Shown here: piece by piece, positions 38,250 to 47,022 of the stretch | How the letters are laid out: each line of letters starts with the position of its first letter | How positions within the stretch are numbered: position 1 is the stretch's first letter | Origin: Planctomycetaceae bacterium | Lineage (GTDB): Bacteria; Planctomycetota; Planctomycetia; Pirellulales; UBA1268 | Direction of reading: 5' to 3' | DNA length: 64,000 nt | NCBI GenBank assembly: GCA_902629495.1 | Contig: CACORA010000001.1 | Location: 1 to 64,000, forward strand | Position numbers and translations under genes: made by a program | Notes under the pieces: generated by a model | Database searches by the model: none | Seen by the model: only the letters and a program-made list of their open reading frames with translations | Told to the model about the DNA's origin: nothing

Positions 38250-38780
38250 TCAGTTTTTTCCACCTTCACTTGATGGAACTACCCACACCTTCATTTCACC
38301 CTCAACTTCTGATGCGAGGCGAATCTTCACAGTATAAAGCCCAACCTCTTTGAGAGGGCCCTGCAAAACAATGCAATCAGGCGAAACCATGAGATCCAAC
38401 TGTTTCAGTGAACGGGCAATTTCGACAGCACCAACCGATCCATAGAGATGACCTTCGTCATTCGCATTTGCTTCAATGGTGACACTCGTCCTGACAAGCT
38501 CTGCTAACTGGTTACGCAAACCTGCCATCCGCTCCTTCGCAATTTCCTCAAGCTTTGCTCGATGCTTTTCAACCATTCGCTTGTGGTGTTCCGTTGCAAC
38601 AGTTGCGAGCCCCTGCGGAAGAAGGTAGTTGAAAGCGTATCCGCGTTTAACTTCTACAACTTCGCCCTGCTTACCAAGATGATCGACATTATGAATGAGA
38701 AGAAGCTCAATACCTCCTCGCTCACCTTTCTTGAGGTGATTCGAACGGCGACGACTTCTTTTTGTAGCGGCAACTGGCAT
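38250..38780 (-). CDS. rplI: Ribosomal protein bL9
   Basis: 176 residues. The N-terminal domain begins at about residue 25 (IELLLIHNVDHLGKQGEVVEVKRGYAFNYLLPQGLA), matching bL9 where the Met is normally residue 1. A basic extension of about 24 residues (MPVAATKRSRRRSNHL...) precedes it. A long connecting helix (about residues 70-105) and the C-terminal domain (GHLYGSVGAVEIARSL) follow. It binds 23S rRNA at the L1 stalk base. The ATG is 32 bases from the ssb stop. Confidence 0.95.
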   Translation of the reverse strand: MPVAATKRSRRRSNHLKKGERGGIELLLIHNVDHLGKQGEVVEVKRGYAFNYLLPQGLATVATEHHKRMVEKHRAKLEEIAKERMAGLRNQLAELVRTSVTIEANANDEGHLYGSVGAVEIARSLKQLDLMVSPDCIVLQGPLKEVGLYTVKIRLASEVEGEMKVWVVPSSEGGKN

Positions 38781-38812
38781 GGTATGAATTTCCTTAAAAC
38801 AGACAAAGTGAA

Positions 38813-39271
38813 TTAAAATGGAATGTCGTCTTCGGCGCCAGATGCACCACCAGACTCAGACGTATTGTATTGCGAAGGCTGCTCGAAATCTTGCCCCGAA
38901 CTCGCAGCCGCAACAGGTGGCTTCGAACGGGAGCCATCCCCACCTCGGGAGCCAAGCAATTGCATGCGATCACAGACGACTCGGAGCTTTGAGTTTTTCT
39001 TTCCGTCTTTTTCCCACTGATCAAGTTTGAGACGCCCCTCAATCAGCAGTGGAGACCCCTTGGATACATATTCTCCTGCTACTTCTGCAGTACGTCCCCA
39101 AAGCGTCACATCAACAAATGTTGTTTCTTCGACCCACTCACCCTGAGCATTTTTACGACGATCATTTACAGCCAACCCAATGTCTGTCACAGCGGTACCA
39201 CTTGATATGTAGCGCAGCTCTGGATCCCGAGTGACATTTCCAACAAGAATAACTTTATTGAAACTGGCCAT
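38813..39271 (-). CDS. ssb: Single-stranded DNA-binding protein
   Basis: 152 residues from the ATG at 39271, preceded by gaaaggg. The OB fold starts at once ([21 protein letters not shown]) and has the usual [20 protein letters not shown] and [16 protein letters not shown] segments. A glycine/serine-rich linker leads to the acidic tip EDDIPF, which recruits partner proteins. An upstream in-frame extension to 39364 lacks conservation. It sits between rpsF and rplI as in many bacteria. Confidence 0.95.
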   Translation of the reverse strand: MASFNKVILVGNVTRDPELRYISSGTAVTDIGLAVNDRRKNAQGEWVEETTFVDVTLWGRTAEVAGEYVSKGSPLLIEGRLKLDQWEKDGKKNSKLRVVCDRMQLLGSRGGDGSRSKPPVAAASSGQDFEQPSQYNTSESGGASGAEDDIPF

Positions 39272-39385
39272 ACCTATTTCCCTTTCAAACAAGCCCGCCA
39301 CAACATGATACTGAACACACGTGCACCATTTTATAAGTGTATCGATAGACGGGAAAAACTGCAAATAAACCCTTGATGAACCTCA

Positions 39386-39748
39386 CTACGTTGTTTCTGC
39401 AGTCTGATTTTTCTGATTTGCATCGCCCGCCAGAGCGTGTTCAACAAGCGCGTCTGCAATCCTTGGCTCAACCTTAAGCACCAACGAACGAAGAATTTCA
39501 TCTACGATCTGGCATTTTCGATCAAGCGTAGCAAGACCATCGCCTTCCATATTGAAGTAGGTAAGCCAATACGCCCCGCGCTTGTGCCCCTTAATTGGGT
39601 AAGCGAGTTTGCGTTCGTCCCAAAGACGAGCAGCAAGAATGGTACCACCAGCCTCTGTGATAAGGTCGGTCACCTGCTTAGATGTCCCATCAGGATCACG
39701 AGCATATTTTGTGGGATCAAGAATAAACATCCCCTCATAAACGACCAT
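39386..39748 (-). CDS. rpsF: Ribosomal protein bS6
   Basis: 120 residues. Typical beginning VVYEGMFILDPTKYARD, then LAARLWDERKLAYPIKGHKRGAYWLTYF, matching the bS6 core that binds uS18 and the central domain of 16S rRNA. The C-terminal tail is acidic-to-polar and short. The ATG at 39748 has aaggag at the right distance; the longer reading to 39784 is rejected. Upstream partner is pth; ssb follows after 114 bases. Confidence 0.95.
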   Translation of the reverse strand: MVVYEGMFILDPTKYARDPDGTSKQVTDLITEAGGTILAARLWDERKLAYPIKGHKRGAYWLTYFNMEGDGLATLDRKCQIVDEILRSLVLKVEPRIADALVEHALAGDANQKNQTAETT

Positions 39749-39807
39749 AATTAGTTCTTTCTCCTTCGAATATTCTACGTTCAAAAACTATGCTTTGTAC
39801 ATTTCAG

Positions 39808-40365
39808 TCAGTTAAATCGGTTCATTGCAGCATCAATTCCCAAGGCAAGCCATTCTTCAACAGCGTCGGCTGCCTTTTCAAGCACGCTCGCACAATCATC
39901 TCTCTCATACGATGTAAATTTTCCCAACACAAAATCAGTTGTTTTCCACCCCGGCGTAACGGGCCCGACGCCGATCCGCAAACGGGGAATATCATTTGAA
40001 CCCAGTCGTGAAAGCACGTTAGCAAGGCCATTCTGCCCTCCTCCTGAGCCGCTTGCACGAATTCGTATTGTTCCAAGAGTGAGTTGAAAGTCATCACAGA
40101 TCACCAGTATGTTTTCGTGTGGGATTTTGTAGAAGTCTCTTCCTGCCAAAACACTCGAACCACTGAGATTCATCCAGGTAAGGGGCCAAAGCAGCATTGC
40201 GGAGGAATTCCGAAATGACACTTGGGCAATTTCCCCTTGGAATCGCTGACGGCGTCGCGGTGATCCGGAGCGTTGTGCAAGAACGTTCAGAACGTCAAAG
40301 CCGACGTTATGACGCGTGCCCTCGTACGCTTTTCCCGGGTTACCAAGCCCGACAATGAGTTTCAC
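39808..40365 (-). CDS. pth: Peptidyl-tRNA hydrolase
   Basis: 185 residues. It cleaves peptidyl-tRNA that has dropped off the ribosome. Signature KLIVGLGNPGKAYEGTRHNV contains the catalytic His in TRHNVGF (about residue 20); the catalytic Asp is in VICDDFQL (about residue 93), with the substrate-binding GGGQNGL near residue 112. It begins 45 bases after the rplY stop. The rplY-pth pair is a common bacterial neighbourhood. Confidence 0.96.
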   Translation of the reverse strand: MKLIVGLGNPGKAYEGTRHNVGFDVLNVLAQRSGSPRRRQRFQGEIAQVSFRNSSAMLLWPLTWMNLSGSSVLAGRDFYKIPHENILVICDDFQLTLGTIRIRASGSGGGQNGLANVLSRLGSNDIPRLRIGVGPVTPGWKTTDFVLGKFTSYERDDCASVLEKAADAVEEWLALGIDAAMNRFN

Positions 40366-40409
40366 AGTGCTTCATGAACAGGGATGACGGCGAGTATCCA
40401 CTCGCCAAT

Positions 40410-41048
40410 TCATGCCTCCGTTTCTCCCTCTCCTTCCTCGCCCACCTGCCGACCAATTACCTCAGGTTCATCCGAAGAAGTCTCCTCTCCAGTCGATTCT
40501 TCAACTTTACCACCGGAGACAGTGCACGTCGCTACAGGCTCGTCTCCATCGAGAAGTGGCTGTGCGCCAGAGGGCAATTCAAGCTCCTGAACCTTTACCA
40601 TGCCACCCACCTCCAAACTTCCAAGGTGAACATAAATTTTTTCTGGAATGCTGTCTGGCGTGCATTCGATTTCAATCTCGTGAAGAATGAGATTCACGGT
40701 TCCACCTGCATGCTGCCCCGGTGCGTCTCCTCGAGCCTCAATAGGCACCTTCACATTGACTCGATCACTTTTGCTTACTCGAAGCAGATCAACATGAATT
40801 GGCTTGACTCCATAGGTGTCCCATTGCAAATCTCTGATCAAAGCACTTTCCTTGACTGCACCAGAGAGATCTACAACACGACTACCGTGACGGATAACAG
40901 CCTCGAGAGATTCTCGCTTTGTCACAAGATCAACACATTTTTCACCGTGTCCGTACAGAATTGCAGGAACAAGACCATCACGACGCAAGCGACGGCACTC
41001 ACGCGTTCCAGTTCCTTTTCTAACCATTACTTCAAGAGAATCACTCAT
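40410..41048 (-). CDS. rplY: Ribosomal protein bL25, long (Ctc/TL5) form
   Basis: 212 residues. The N-terminal 5S-rRNA-binding domain begins VMVRKGTGTRECRRLRRDGLVPAILYG and continues to about residue 90 (LLRVSKSDRVNVKVPIEARG). The rest is the C-terminal Ctc extension (IEIECTPDSIPEKIYVHLGSL) and a strongly acidic tail rich in Glu and Gly. The long form marks the general-stress-protein type. gaggag precedes the ATG by five bases. It normally follows prs directly, but here a xylulokinase gene intervenes. Confidence 0.95.
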   Translation of the reverse strand: MSDSLEVMVRKGTGTRECRRLRRDGLVPAILYGHGEKCVDLVTKRESLEAVIRHGSRVVDLSGAVKESALIRDLQWDTYGVKPIHVDLLRVSKSDRVNVKVPIEARGDAPGQHAGGTVNLILHEIEIECTPDSIPEKIYVHLGSLEVGGMVKVQELELPSGAQPLLDGDEPVATCTVSGGKVEESTGEETSSDEPEVIGRQVGEEGEGETEA

Positions 41049-41151
41049 TTTTACTCCTCATGCGAGCCTTTTATTCTGCCATGGCAGCACCGATTGGCAA
41101 GTCCGATGGCTTCAGTACGGGATTTCTGCTGCTGCAAACCTTTGATACTCG

Positions 41152-42690
41152 CTAGATACCCACAGTCGATTCCAAGTGGGTGTGGGCATCCAGAAGATGC
41201 TTATATCGCACATAGACTTTCGAAAGTGTTTTCGCGGACTCTGGCCTAACCTCGAAACGCTGCATACTGTGCGAACGCTGACTCGCAAGGAAAGCCGCCC
41301 ATTCGCACTCTGGATTCCCGATCGCTTCATCACGAAACTTTGCCATCAGCGCAGCACCCCAGGCAGTTCCCTCCTCCGCGCCATCCAGAATAGTGACTGG
41401 CGTTGCAAATGCATCAGCCACTAGTTGCCCAAGCTCTGGAGTCTTCACAAGTCCACCAGAAAGAAGTATGTCTGTCCTCGGATATCCTTGTTGGTCAAGA
41501 TCCTCACTTCCCAGGCGAAGATTGAAGATCGTTGCTAACAGCATTGCTTTTACTACGTTTCCGGGCGTGGCAGAAACGTCACTCAGCCCGATGAGCATGG
41601 CCGTTCCACCACGAGTCACACCAAGCCCTGGCTCATCGTCAATGAAAGGCAATGCAAGAAGCCCATTGCAATCATCAGGTGCTTCAAGAACCTGTGGCAT
41701 AATAGCAGAAAAGTTACCGCCAAACATTTCAACAACCATATTCATTGCAGTTGTGCCGTTACGTAACCAGACCATATTGATCGGCCTGCCATCTGGAGCA
41801 CAAAAGTGATCAATCGAGCGAGCGATACCATCGAACGGACGGTCACCTACAGAATTTGCCACAACACTGGTGCCAAAACTCATCGACACCTGGCCAGGGG
41901 CCGCAATTAAAGACCCCGCAAGGGCGGCAGGCTGGTCACCCTCTGCTGGAGCAACTGGAATGCCTTTCGGCAGTCCTAAAAGCTTTGCACCCCGTTCATT
42001 AAGACAACCGCCATCTTCACCAGCACGACGAACGGATGGCATAAGATCGATAATCTTGGGCAATGCTTCTTCCTGGAAATTTTTTCCTACCACATCACGA
42101 ACAATGTCATCGTATTGTTCTGCAAGACGGGTGTTGAATGAGAGTGTGCTCTGGTCAATCGGAAACATTCCAGCTGCGTCCCCTATTCCAAGAAACCAGT
42201 CGCCGGTGAGTTGGTGCCCAAGCCAGCCAGACGGTGTTGTAATATGTGCAACGTCTCTCACCTTTTGAGGCTGGTTGCGAATGGTCCATAACCAACGAAC
42301 AGCAGTCATTCGCTTGGGACACTTTACACCAAGCTTGTTGGTAAGCTCATGCCCTTCACTTTCATTACGACCATCACACCACAACCTTGCTGGACCGAGA
42401 ACATCACCGGCGGCATTCGCGAGAACCTCACCATGCATCTGACCTGAAATCCCAATGGCTCTCACACTCAGAGACAGTCCTTGCTGATTGGCCTTCTGAT
42501 GAACCTGACTCATTGCTGACTGAAGTGCATGACTCCAGTCTTCTGGCTGCTGTTCAAAACATTCAGGATCAAGACCTGGGAGCATCTCGTACGAACTCTC
42601 ACCAGAAACAAGGATTTTCAGATCTGTGTCGGTAAAAATCACAGACAGGCCTTGCGTGCCAGCATCGATTCCGAGGTAGCCCTCCGTCAT
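41152..42690 (-). CDS. xylB: Xylulokinase-like FGGY carbohydrate kinase
   Basis: 512 residues with the FGGY kinase fold: first phosphate loop GIDAGTQGLSVIFTD (residues 5-19), SGQMHGEV (about residue 103), SFGTSVVAN, and the second-domain motif ILLSGGLVKTPELGQLVADAF with GAEEGTAWGAALMA near the C-terminus. D-xylulose is the most likely substrate; L-ribulose or a related pentulose remain possible. The position between prs and rplY is unusual. No xylose isomerase or transporter is adjacent; the ABC transporter is about 8 kb away. Confidence 0.88.
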   Translation of the reverse strand: MTEGYLGIDAGTQGLSVIFTDTDLKILVSGESSYEMLPGLDPECFEQQPEDWSHALQSAMSQVHQKANQQGLSLSVRAIGISGQMHGEVLANAAGDVLGPARLWCDGRNESEGHELTNKLGVKCPKRMTAVRWLWTIRNQPQKVRDVAHITTPSGWLGHQLTGDWFLGIGDAAGMFPIDQSTLSFNTRLAEQYDDIVRDVVGKNFQEEALPKIIDLMPSVRRAGEDGGCLNERGAKLLGLPKGIPVAPAEGDQPAALAGSLIAAPGQVSMSFGTSVVANSVGDRPFDGIARSIDHFCAPDGRPINMVWLRNGTTAMNMVVEMFGGNFSAIMPQVLEAPDDCNGLLALPFIDDEPGLGVTRGGTAMLIGLSDVSATPGNVVKAMLLATIFNLRLGSEDLDQQGYPRTDILLSGGLVKTPELGQLVADAFATPVTILDGAEEGTAWGAALMAKFRDEAIGNPECEWAAFLASQRSHSMQRFEVRPESAKTLSKVYVRYKHLLDAHTHLESTVGI

Positions 42691-42718
42691 AAACGCACCC
42701 CAACACTCCTGACAAAGA

Positions 42719-43663
42719 TTACTGAAACATCATCGAGACCGATTCATTACGGTGAATTCGCTTAATAGCTTGCCCAAGCAGACTTGCCACGGATAACACG
42801 GTAATATTTGGCAAAGCATTTTCTGCTGCGATAGGTATGGAATCACTCAACACAATCCCCTCGAATGGAGCAGCTTTGAGCCGTTCAATGGCAGGCCCCA
42901 CCAATACACCGTGGGTTGCTGCAGCATAAATTGCCCTCGCACCATGATTGTGAATGACTTCGGCTGCCGAGCAGATCGATCCCGCGGTGCTGATCATGTC
43001 GTCGAACATGATGGCCGTCTTCCCCTCAACATTCGCGCCAATGACATTCGCACTTTTGGTTGTCTCAGCATTCACACGTCGTTTATCAACGATTGCCAGC
43101 GGGACATTCAGTCGGGCGGCATGCCCAAGCGTTCGCTTAATGCTTCCGGCATCTGCAGCAACCACGACAAGGTCATCGTTTGACAAATCCATTGCCCGAA
43201 AATAATTATTGAGGACGGGCGCTGCATAAAGGTGATCAACTGGGACGTCAAAGAATCCCTGAATTTGGGCTGCGTGAAGATCCATGGCCAATACCCGGTC
43301 TGCGCCAGCTCGGGTAATAAGATTTGCGACCAGTTTCGCAGTAATTGGTACTCGCCCAGCATCCTTTCTGTCCTGCCGGGCATAGCCAAAATATGGAATA
43401 ACTGCAGTAACCCGAAAAGAACTTGCGCGCTTGAAACTATCAATCATTACAAGCAATTCCATGATATGTTCGTTCACCGGTGGACAGGTAGGTTGAACAA
43501 TAAACACATCGCGCCCACGAACATCTTCCTCAATTTTGCATGAGATTTCACCATCTGGAAAGCGCCCAAGTGCAATCTTCCCCATAGGTAAATTAAGGTA
43601 TCGACAGATACCCTCGGTTAACGGTTCATTTGCAAGACCACTAAATATTTTAAGATCGTTCAT
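42719..43663 (-). CDS. prs: Ribose-phosphate diphosphokinase (PRPP synthetase)
   Basis: 314 residues. Prs makes PRPP from ribose 5-phosphate and ATP. Motifs: LGRFPDGEISCKI (residues 33-45), RDVFIVQPTCPPVNEHIMELL, VIPYFGYARQDRKD (about residue 90, ATP site), the His/Asp-containing MDLHAAQIQGFF, and the PRPP loop IMFDDMISTAGSICSAA (about residue 215). The start codon overlaps the stop of the upstream nucleotidyltransferase by four bases (ATGA), so the two are translationally coupled. Confidence 0.96.
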   Translation of the reverse strand: MNDLKIFSGLANEPLTEGICRYLNLPMGKIALGRFPDGEISCKIEEDVRGRDVFIVQPTCPPVNEHIMELLVMIDSFKRASSFRVTAVIPYFGYARQDRKDAGRVPITAKLVANLITRAGADRVLAMDLHAAQIQGFFDVPVDHLYAAPVLNNYFRAMDLSNDDLVVVAADAGSIKRTLGHAARLNVPLAIVDKRRVNAETTKSANVIGANVEGKTAIMFDDMISTAGSICSAAEVIHNHGARAIYAAATHGVLVGPAIERLKAAPFEGIVLSDSIPIAAENALPNITVLSVASLLGQAIKRIHRNESVSMMFQ

Positions 43664-44457
43664 GATGTCACTCTGACGGTCGAAGCAAGTTTCTTCAAGG
43701 CTGTGGCTACAATTTCAAGTTGTTCTGGGGTGTTTACGGATAACGCCTCACTCTGGTCGAGACAAGGTACTGCGTCGACCAGTTTTCCATCTTCAAGAAG
43801 CATCCCCGGACAGTCTGTAACATAATACTCTCCCGCAGCATTATCAGGCCTGAGTTGAGTAATTGCATTCAGAAGGGACTGCGCTTCAAATACATATGTG
43901 CTCATGTTTACTTCACAGATTCCGCGTTCTGCATCCGTGGCATCTTTCTCTTCCACAATTTTTAAGAAATGACCTTGTTTATCACGAATAATTCTACCAA
44001 GCCCTGTCGGATTATCTGCGACAGCTGTCCCCAAAAGGCATGCATACTCACGGCTATAGAATTGTGTTAAGAGGCTGACGATACTCTCAGGTCGAAGCAT
44101 TGGTGAATCACCACAAACAATAATAACTGGCCGACGGCATGCATCTGAATCACCTGCCATGATGTGCCGAAGAGCATCTGCTGCTGCTGCAACCGCATCA
44201 CCTGTTCCTCGCTGCTCATGCTGTACCGCAAAGGAAATACCAGGCAAGCCACCTACTGTTTTTTTGACCATTTCAGCCTGATAACCAACGACGACAATCT
44301 GATCACGGATACCTGCCGACTGAAGTGAATCAACCACCCATCGCAAAAGGGGTTTGTTATGTGCCTCATAAAGAACTTTTGGGAGATCACCCCCCATCCG
44401 CGTACCTTTCCCCGCAGCAAGTATTATTGCAATCGGTGAACCAGTTTCCATAGACAT
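43660..44457 (-). CDS. Nucleotidyltransferase, GlmU N-terminal-domain type (single domain)
   Basis: 265 residues. The uridylyltransferase domain is complete: LAAGKGTRMGGDLPKVL (about residue 15), VVVGYQAEMVKK, VQHEQRGTGDAVAAA, VICGDSPML and GEYYVTD. It lacks the left-handed beta-helix acetyltransferase half of bifunctional GlmU (about 450 residues). It should make UDP-N-acetylglucosamine from UTP and GlcNAc-1-P, with acetylation done by another protein. The product could instead be another NDP-sugar; the operon position with prs matches the glmU-prs order. I chose the ATG at 44457; a GTG at 44475 and an ATG at 44451 are alternatives. Confidence 0.85.
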   Translation of the reverse strand: MSMETGSPIAIILAAGKGTRMGGDLPKVLYEAHNKPLLRWVVDSLQSAGIRDQIVVVGYQAEMVKKTVGGLPGISFAVQHEQRGTGDAVAAAADALRHIMAGDSDACRRPVIIVCGDSPMLRPESIVSLLTQFYSREYACLLGTAVADNPTGLGRIIRDKQGHFLKIVEEKDATDAERGICEVNMSTYVFEAQSLLNAITQLRPDNAAGEYYVTDCPGMLLEDGKLVDAVPCLDQSEALSVNTPEQLEIVATALKKLASTVRVTS

Positions 44458-44564
44458 AAAACACCAATGTTTCACATATCAAGGTCAAAGCAGGAACAAT
44501 ACTTGGGAGGAGTCCTCACTTTGCTCAACAGGTTATAAACTCTTTGCATCAATAAGGAGATCCC

Positions 44565-45668
44565 ATGTCAAAAAAAACCATTGCTATTGAGGATGAGGTC
44601 GAGGAGTTTTTGGGCTCTCTGGCTATTTCAGCTCGACGCCTGAGAGGAGGACGCTGTGACGGTGTTCTTCTCATTGAACTCACAGCTGGACCGACACATG
44701 TGTGGATCGTACCAGATCGTGGCCTTGGGATCTGGAAAATTGAAAGTGGGAACATCAAACTTGGCTGGCAATCTCCAATCGCCGGCCCAGTCCACCCGAA
44801 ATTTGTGCCTCTGGCTGAACCGTCCGGCATTGGCTGGCTCGATGGCTTTGACGAATTGCTTGCACGTTGTGGCCTTCAGAGCAATGGTGCACCTGACTTT
44901 GATTCTCAGGGAAAGCTTCTTCATGGACTCCATGGTCGTATTGCCAATAGTCCAGCTCACGACATACATGTCACCTTCAATGAAGAAACAGGAACAGTGA
45001 CTCTTACCGGCGTAGTAAATGAAACGAGATTTTTAGTTCATGATCTTCAAATGACAACAACGCTCAAAATCAGTGCCGATCGACCCCAAATCGCCTGGAC
45101 AGACACTATCCAAAATCGGTCTGACAAACCAACCACATTCCAGATGCTCTATCACTTCAATCTTGGCCCTCCCCTTCTTGGAGCAGGAGGAGAACTCATT
45201 GCCGATGCTGCTGAGATTGCACCGCGGGATATGGTAGCTGTAAGTGATATACCGTCATGGAACTCGTATGCCGCGCCGCTGGCTGGACGAACAGAACAGG
45301 TTCATTTCATGAAACTTCGCACTCATGATGATGGACGTGCCGCTGCAATGCTCGTCGCACCTGACAAATCAAAAGCTGCCCGTCTCTCATGGAGAGCAGC
45401 CGAACTGCCGTGTTTTACACTGTGGAAAAATCAGGGGGGGCTTGCTGATGGCTATGTTACGGGACTTGAGCCAGGCACGAATTATCCAAATACTCGTTCA
45501 TTTGAAGAGTCACAACAACGCGTCGTTCCGCTGGCTCCGCATCAATCGATCACGTTTGATCTGTCTATTGATATCCTGACGGGTGATGCGATCGAGTCGG
45601 AACGGCAGCAACTTCAAGGCGTTCCTCCTGTGCTCCATCATGAACCAAAGCATGGATGGTCACCGTAA
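44565..45668 (+). CDS. DUF4432 family protein, galactose-mutarotase-like
   Basis: 367 residues. The fold and residue pattern (GPTHVWIVPDRGLGIWKIE, LLHGLHGRIANSPAHD, FQMLYHFNLGPPLLG, LPCFTLWKNQGGLADGYVTGLEPGTNYPNTR) match DUF4432, relatives of aldose-1-epimerases. The His-rich HGLHGR motif and the conserved Glu-Pro-Gly-Thr-Asn near residue 318 are plausible active-site elements. A sugar or sugar-sulfonate ligand is inferred, not shown. It is divergent from the prs operon; an atcaataaggaga-like site precedes the ATG. Confidence 0.85.
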   Translation: MSKKTIAIEDEVEEFLGSLAISARRLRGGRCDGVLLIELTAGPTHVWIVPDRGLGIWKIESGNIKLGWQSPIAGPVHPKFVPLAEPSGIGWLDGFDELLARCGLQSNGAPDFDSQGKLLHGLHGRIANSPAHDIHVTFNEETGTVTLTGVVNETRFLVHDLQMTTTLKISADRPQIAWTDTIQNRSDKPTTFQMLYHFNLGPPLLGAGGELIADAAEIAPRDMVAVSDIPSWNSYAAPLAGRTEQVHFMKLRTHDDGRAAAMLVAPDKSKAARLSWRAAELPCFTLWKNQGGLADGYVTGLEPGTNYPNTRSFEESQQRVVPLAPHQSITFDLSIDILTGDAIESERQQLQGVPPVLHHEPKHGWSP

Positions 45669-45879
45669 CTTCTTACGGTTATGCCACCAACTCTGTTCAG
45701 CATGTGAACCTCTTCAGATTCATTGCTTCATGCTGTAACTGACGGCCAACGGATTGTCTCCGCGTGTGTCCCACACTCCTCTGCTGTTTAGTTCTCTCTT
45801 ACACTCCAATTGCCCATGCTTCTATTCTTCAGGAGTTCGTCGGCGACATGCCTTTTTGCACAAACCCTCACAATGACAT
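45669..45879. other. Convergent intergenic region, nothing clear
   Basis: Between DUF4432 and DUF268-type genes. A 6-bp inverted repeat (ATGACA/TGTCAT) with a T-run lies at about 45873-45894, overlapping the stop of the minus-strand gene; weak as a terminator. Confidence 0.35.
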
Positions 45880-46674
45880 TTACTTTTTTGTCATCTCAAA
45901 AATTCCACACCCAAACGTACACCCACAACTGCTTTTTATTTCTTTCTCCGTGAGTTCTACATCTTCATGAAGATTATTCTGATCATCAACAAATGAAAAA
46001 TGGTCCACCCTGTACGCATCTTGAAATAGCTCAAACACGTGGCTCAATGCAAACACTCGATGCGCATCAAATTCAATTCGTTGTGGACCAATCGGCACAG
46101 AAAAATAGAGCGTCCCGCCTCTTCTCAACATTCGTGTGAGGTTTTCTATGCCCAGTAGATATCCATCATAGTTTACTGGATCACCGTATCTCCCGAGTCC
46201 GAAATGCTCCATTGCATGTAAGCATGAAAGAGAATCACAATAATCGAGCAATGTATTATCTGTGGGTGCCATCATGTCACACTGGATAAACGTTATGTTG
46301 CTACTTGTATTGGATATTGGCCGAATATCGATCACCTCAATTGGCCGAAATGAAGCAACATGAGAAACAAAACCATCTATCCTCGAACCAACATCCAAAT
46401 GAGTCACTGGATTATTTTGAAAGACGCGCTGTGCCACCAACAAATCTTGGTGAAAGTAATGCCTCGTCACCTCACCGGCTTGTGAAAACCTGTCGTCAAG
46501 ACATGGATATGGTGTTCCAAATACGAAACTATTTGCAGCGTGTTTCTGTTGTGTCTTCAGTTGCCAGAAATTCCAGATGTAATATGGAACTCCCCTAATG
46601 GCACGAAACGCTTTTAGGACATCAAGACCAAACGTTGCAAGAAGCGCATGGATCATCCGCAATACATGTCTCAC
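45880..46674 (-). CDS. DUF268-type class I methyltransferase-like protein
   Basis: 264 residues. The central part is the Rossmann-like fold: THLDVGSRIDGFVSHVASF (about residue 92, AdoMet-type loop VGS), IEVIDIRPI and SLSCLHAMEHFGLGRYGD, followed by a strand-helix pair YDGYLLGIENLTRMLRRGGTLYFSVPIG, typical of DUF268, a SAM-dependent-like family often found in polysaccharide clusters. Its partner genes are missing here. It starts with GTG at 46674 with gaggga nearby. Codon use is AT-richer than the ribosomal operon, compatible with later acquisition. Confidence 0.72.
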   Translation of the reverse strand: MRHVLRMIHALLATFGLDVLKAFRAIRGVPYYIWNFWQLKTQQKHAANSFVFGTPYPCLDDRFSQAGEVTRHYFHQDLLVAQRVFQNNPVTHLDVGSRIDGFVSHVASFRPIEVIDIRPISNTSSNITFIQCDMMAPTDNTLLDYCDSLSCLHAMEHFGLGRYGDPVNYDGYLLGIENLTRMLRRGGTLYFSVPIGPQRIEFDAHRVFALSHVFELFQDAYRVDHFSFVDDQNNLHEDVELTEKEIKSSCGCTFGCGIFEMTKK

Positions 46675-46980
46675 TGATCTTCCCTCACGTTTTGCTTGAC
46701 AAACATCAACAATTTGCCAAATGCTATCGGTCTGGCCTACTCAGGCAGAGCAGGCAACTCGTTTGCACACATCTATCATACATATGGCCTAACCGAACTT
46801 CCTCAAGATAATTCATAACAACCGTTTTGATGGTTCTCACAATACGCAGTGATTTGTCGTGACGAACGCACAACATCTAGAGAACATGGCACAACGCGAA
46901 CCCTCTGGTCGCCAATGTGGAAATGCGGAGAATATCGAAAATCCCGAAGACATGCTGGCTGATTTTCATACTCAAGCGTC
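46675..46980. other. Intergenic region upstream of the DUF268 gene, nothing recognised
   Basis: About 300 bases between the terminator hairpin and the DUF268 start. Only a 61-codon frame on the minus strand (46803-46988) occurs, with no ribosome binding site and beginning inside the terminator T-run; not considered a gene. Confidence 0.35.
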
Positions 46981-46987
46981 GTGCACA

Positions 46988-47022
46988 TAAAAAGCTACCG
47001 CCCCCACAAGGGAGGCGGTAGC
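46988..47022 (-). terminator. Strong intrinsic terminator, minus strand
   Basis: On the minus strand GCTACCGCC (47022-47014) pairs exactly with GGCGGTAGC (47002-46994). An inner CCC/GGG pairing with one bulge closes an ACAA-type loop, and TTTTT follows at 46993-46989. It ends the transcript of the structured element or readthrough from the PQQ-like gene. Confidence 0.85.

Noticed and set aside
40374..41249. 291-codon plus-strand frame opposite rplY
   Set aside because: Antisense to rplY, whose identity is clear; the frame has no domain and no ribosome binding site.
46803..46988. 61-codon minus-strand frame directly after the terminator
   Set aside because: Begins within the terminator T-run and has no ribosome binding site.
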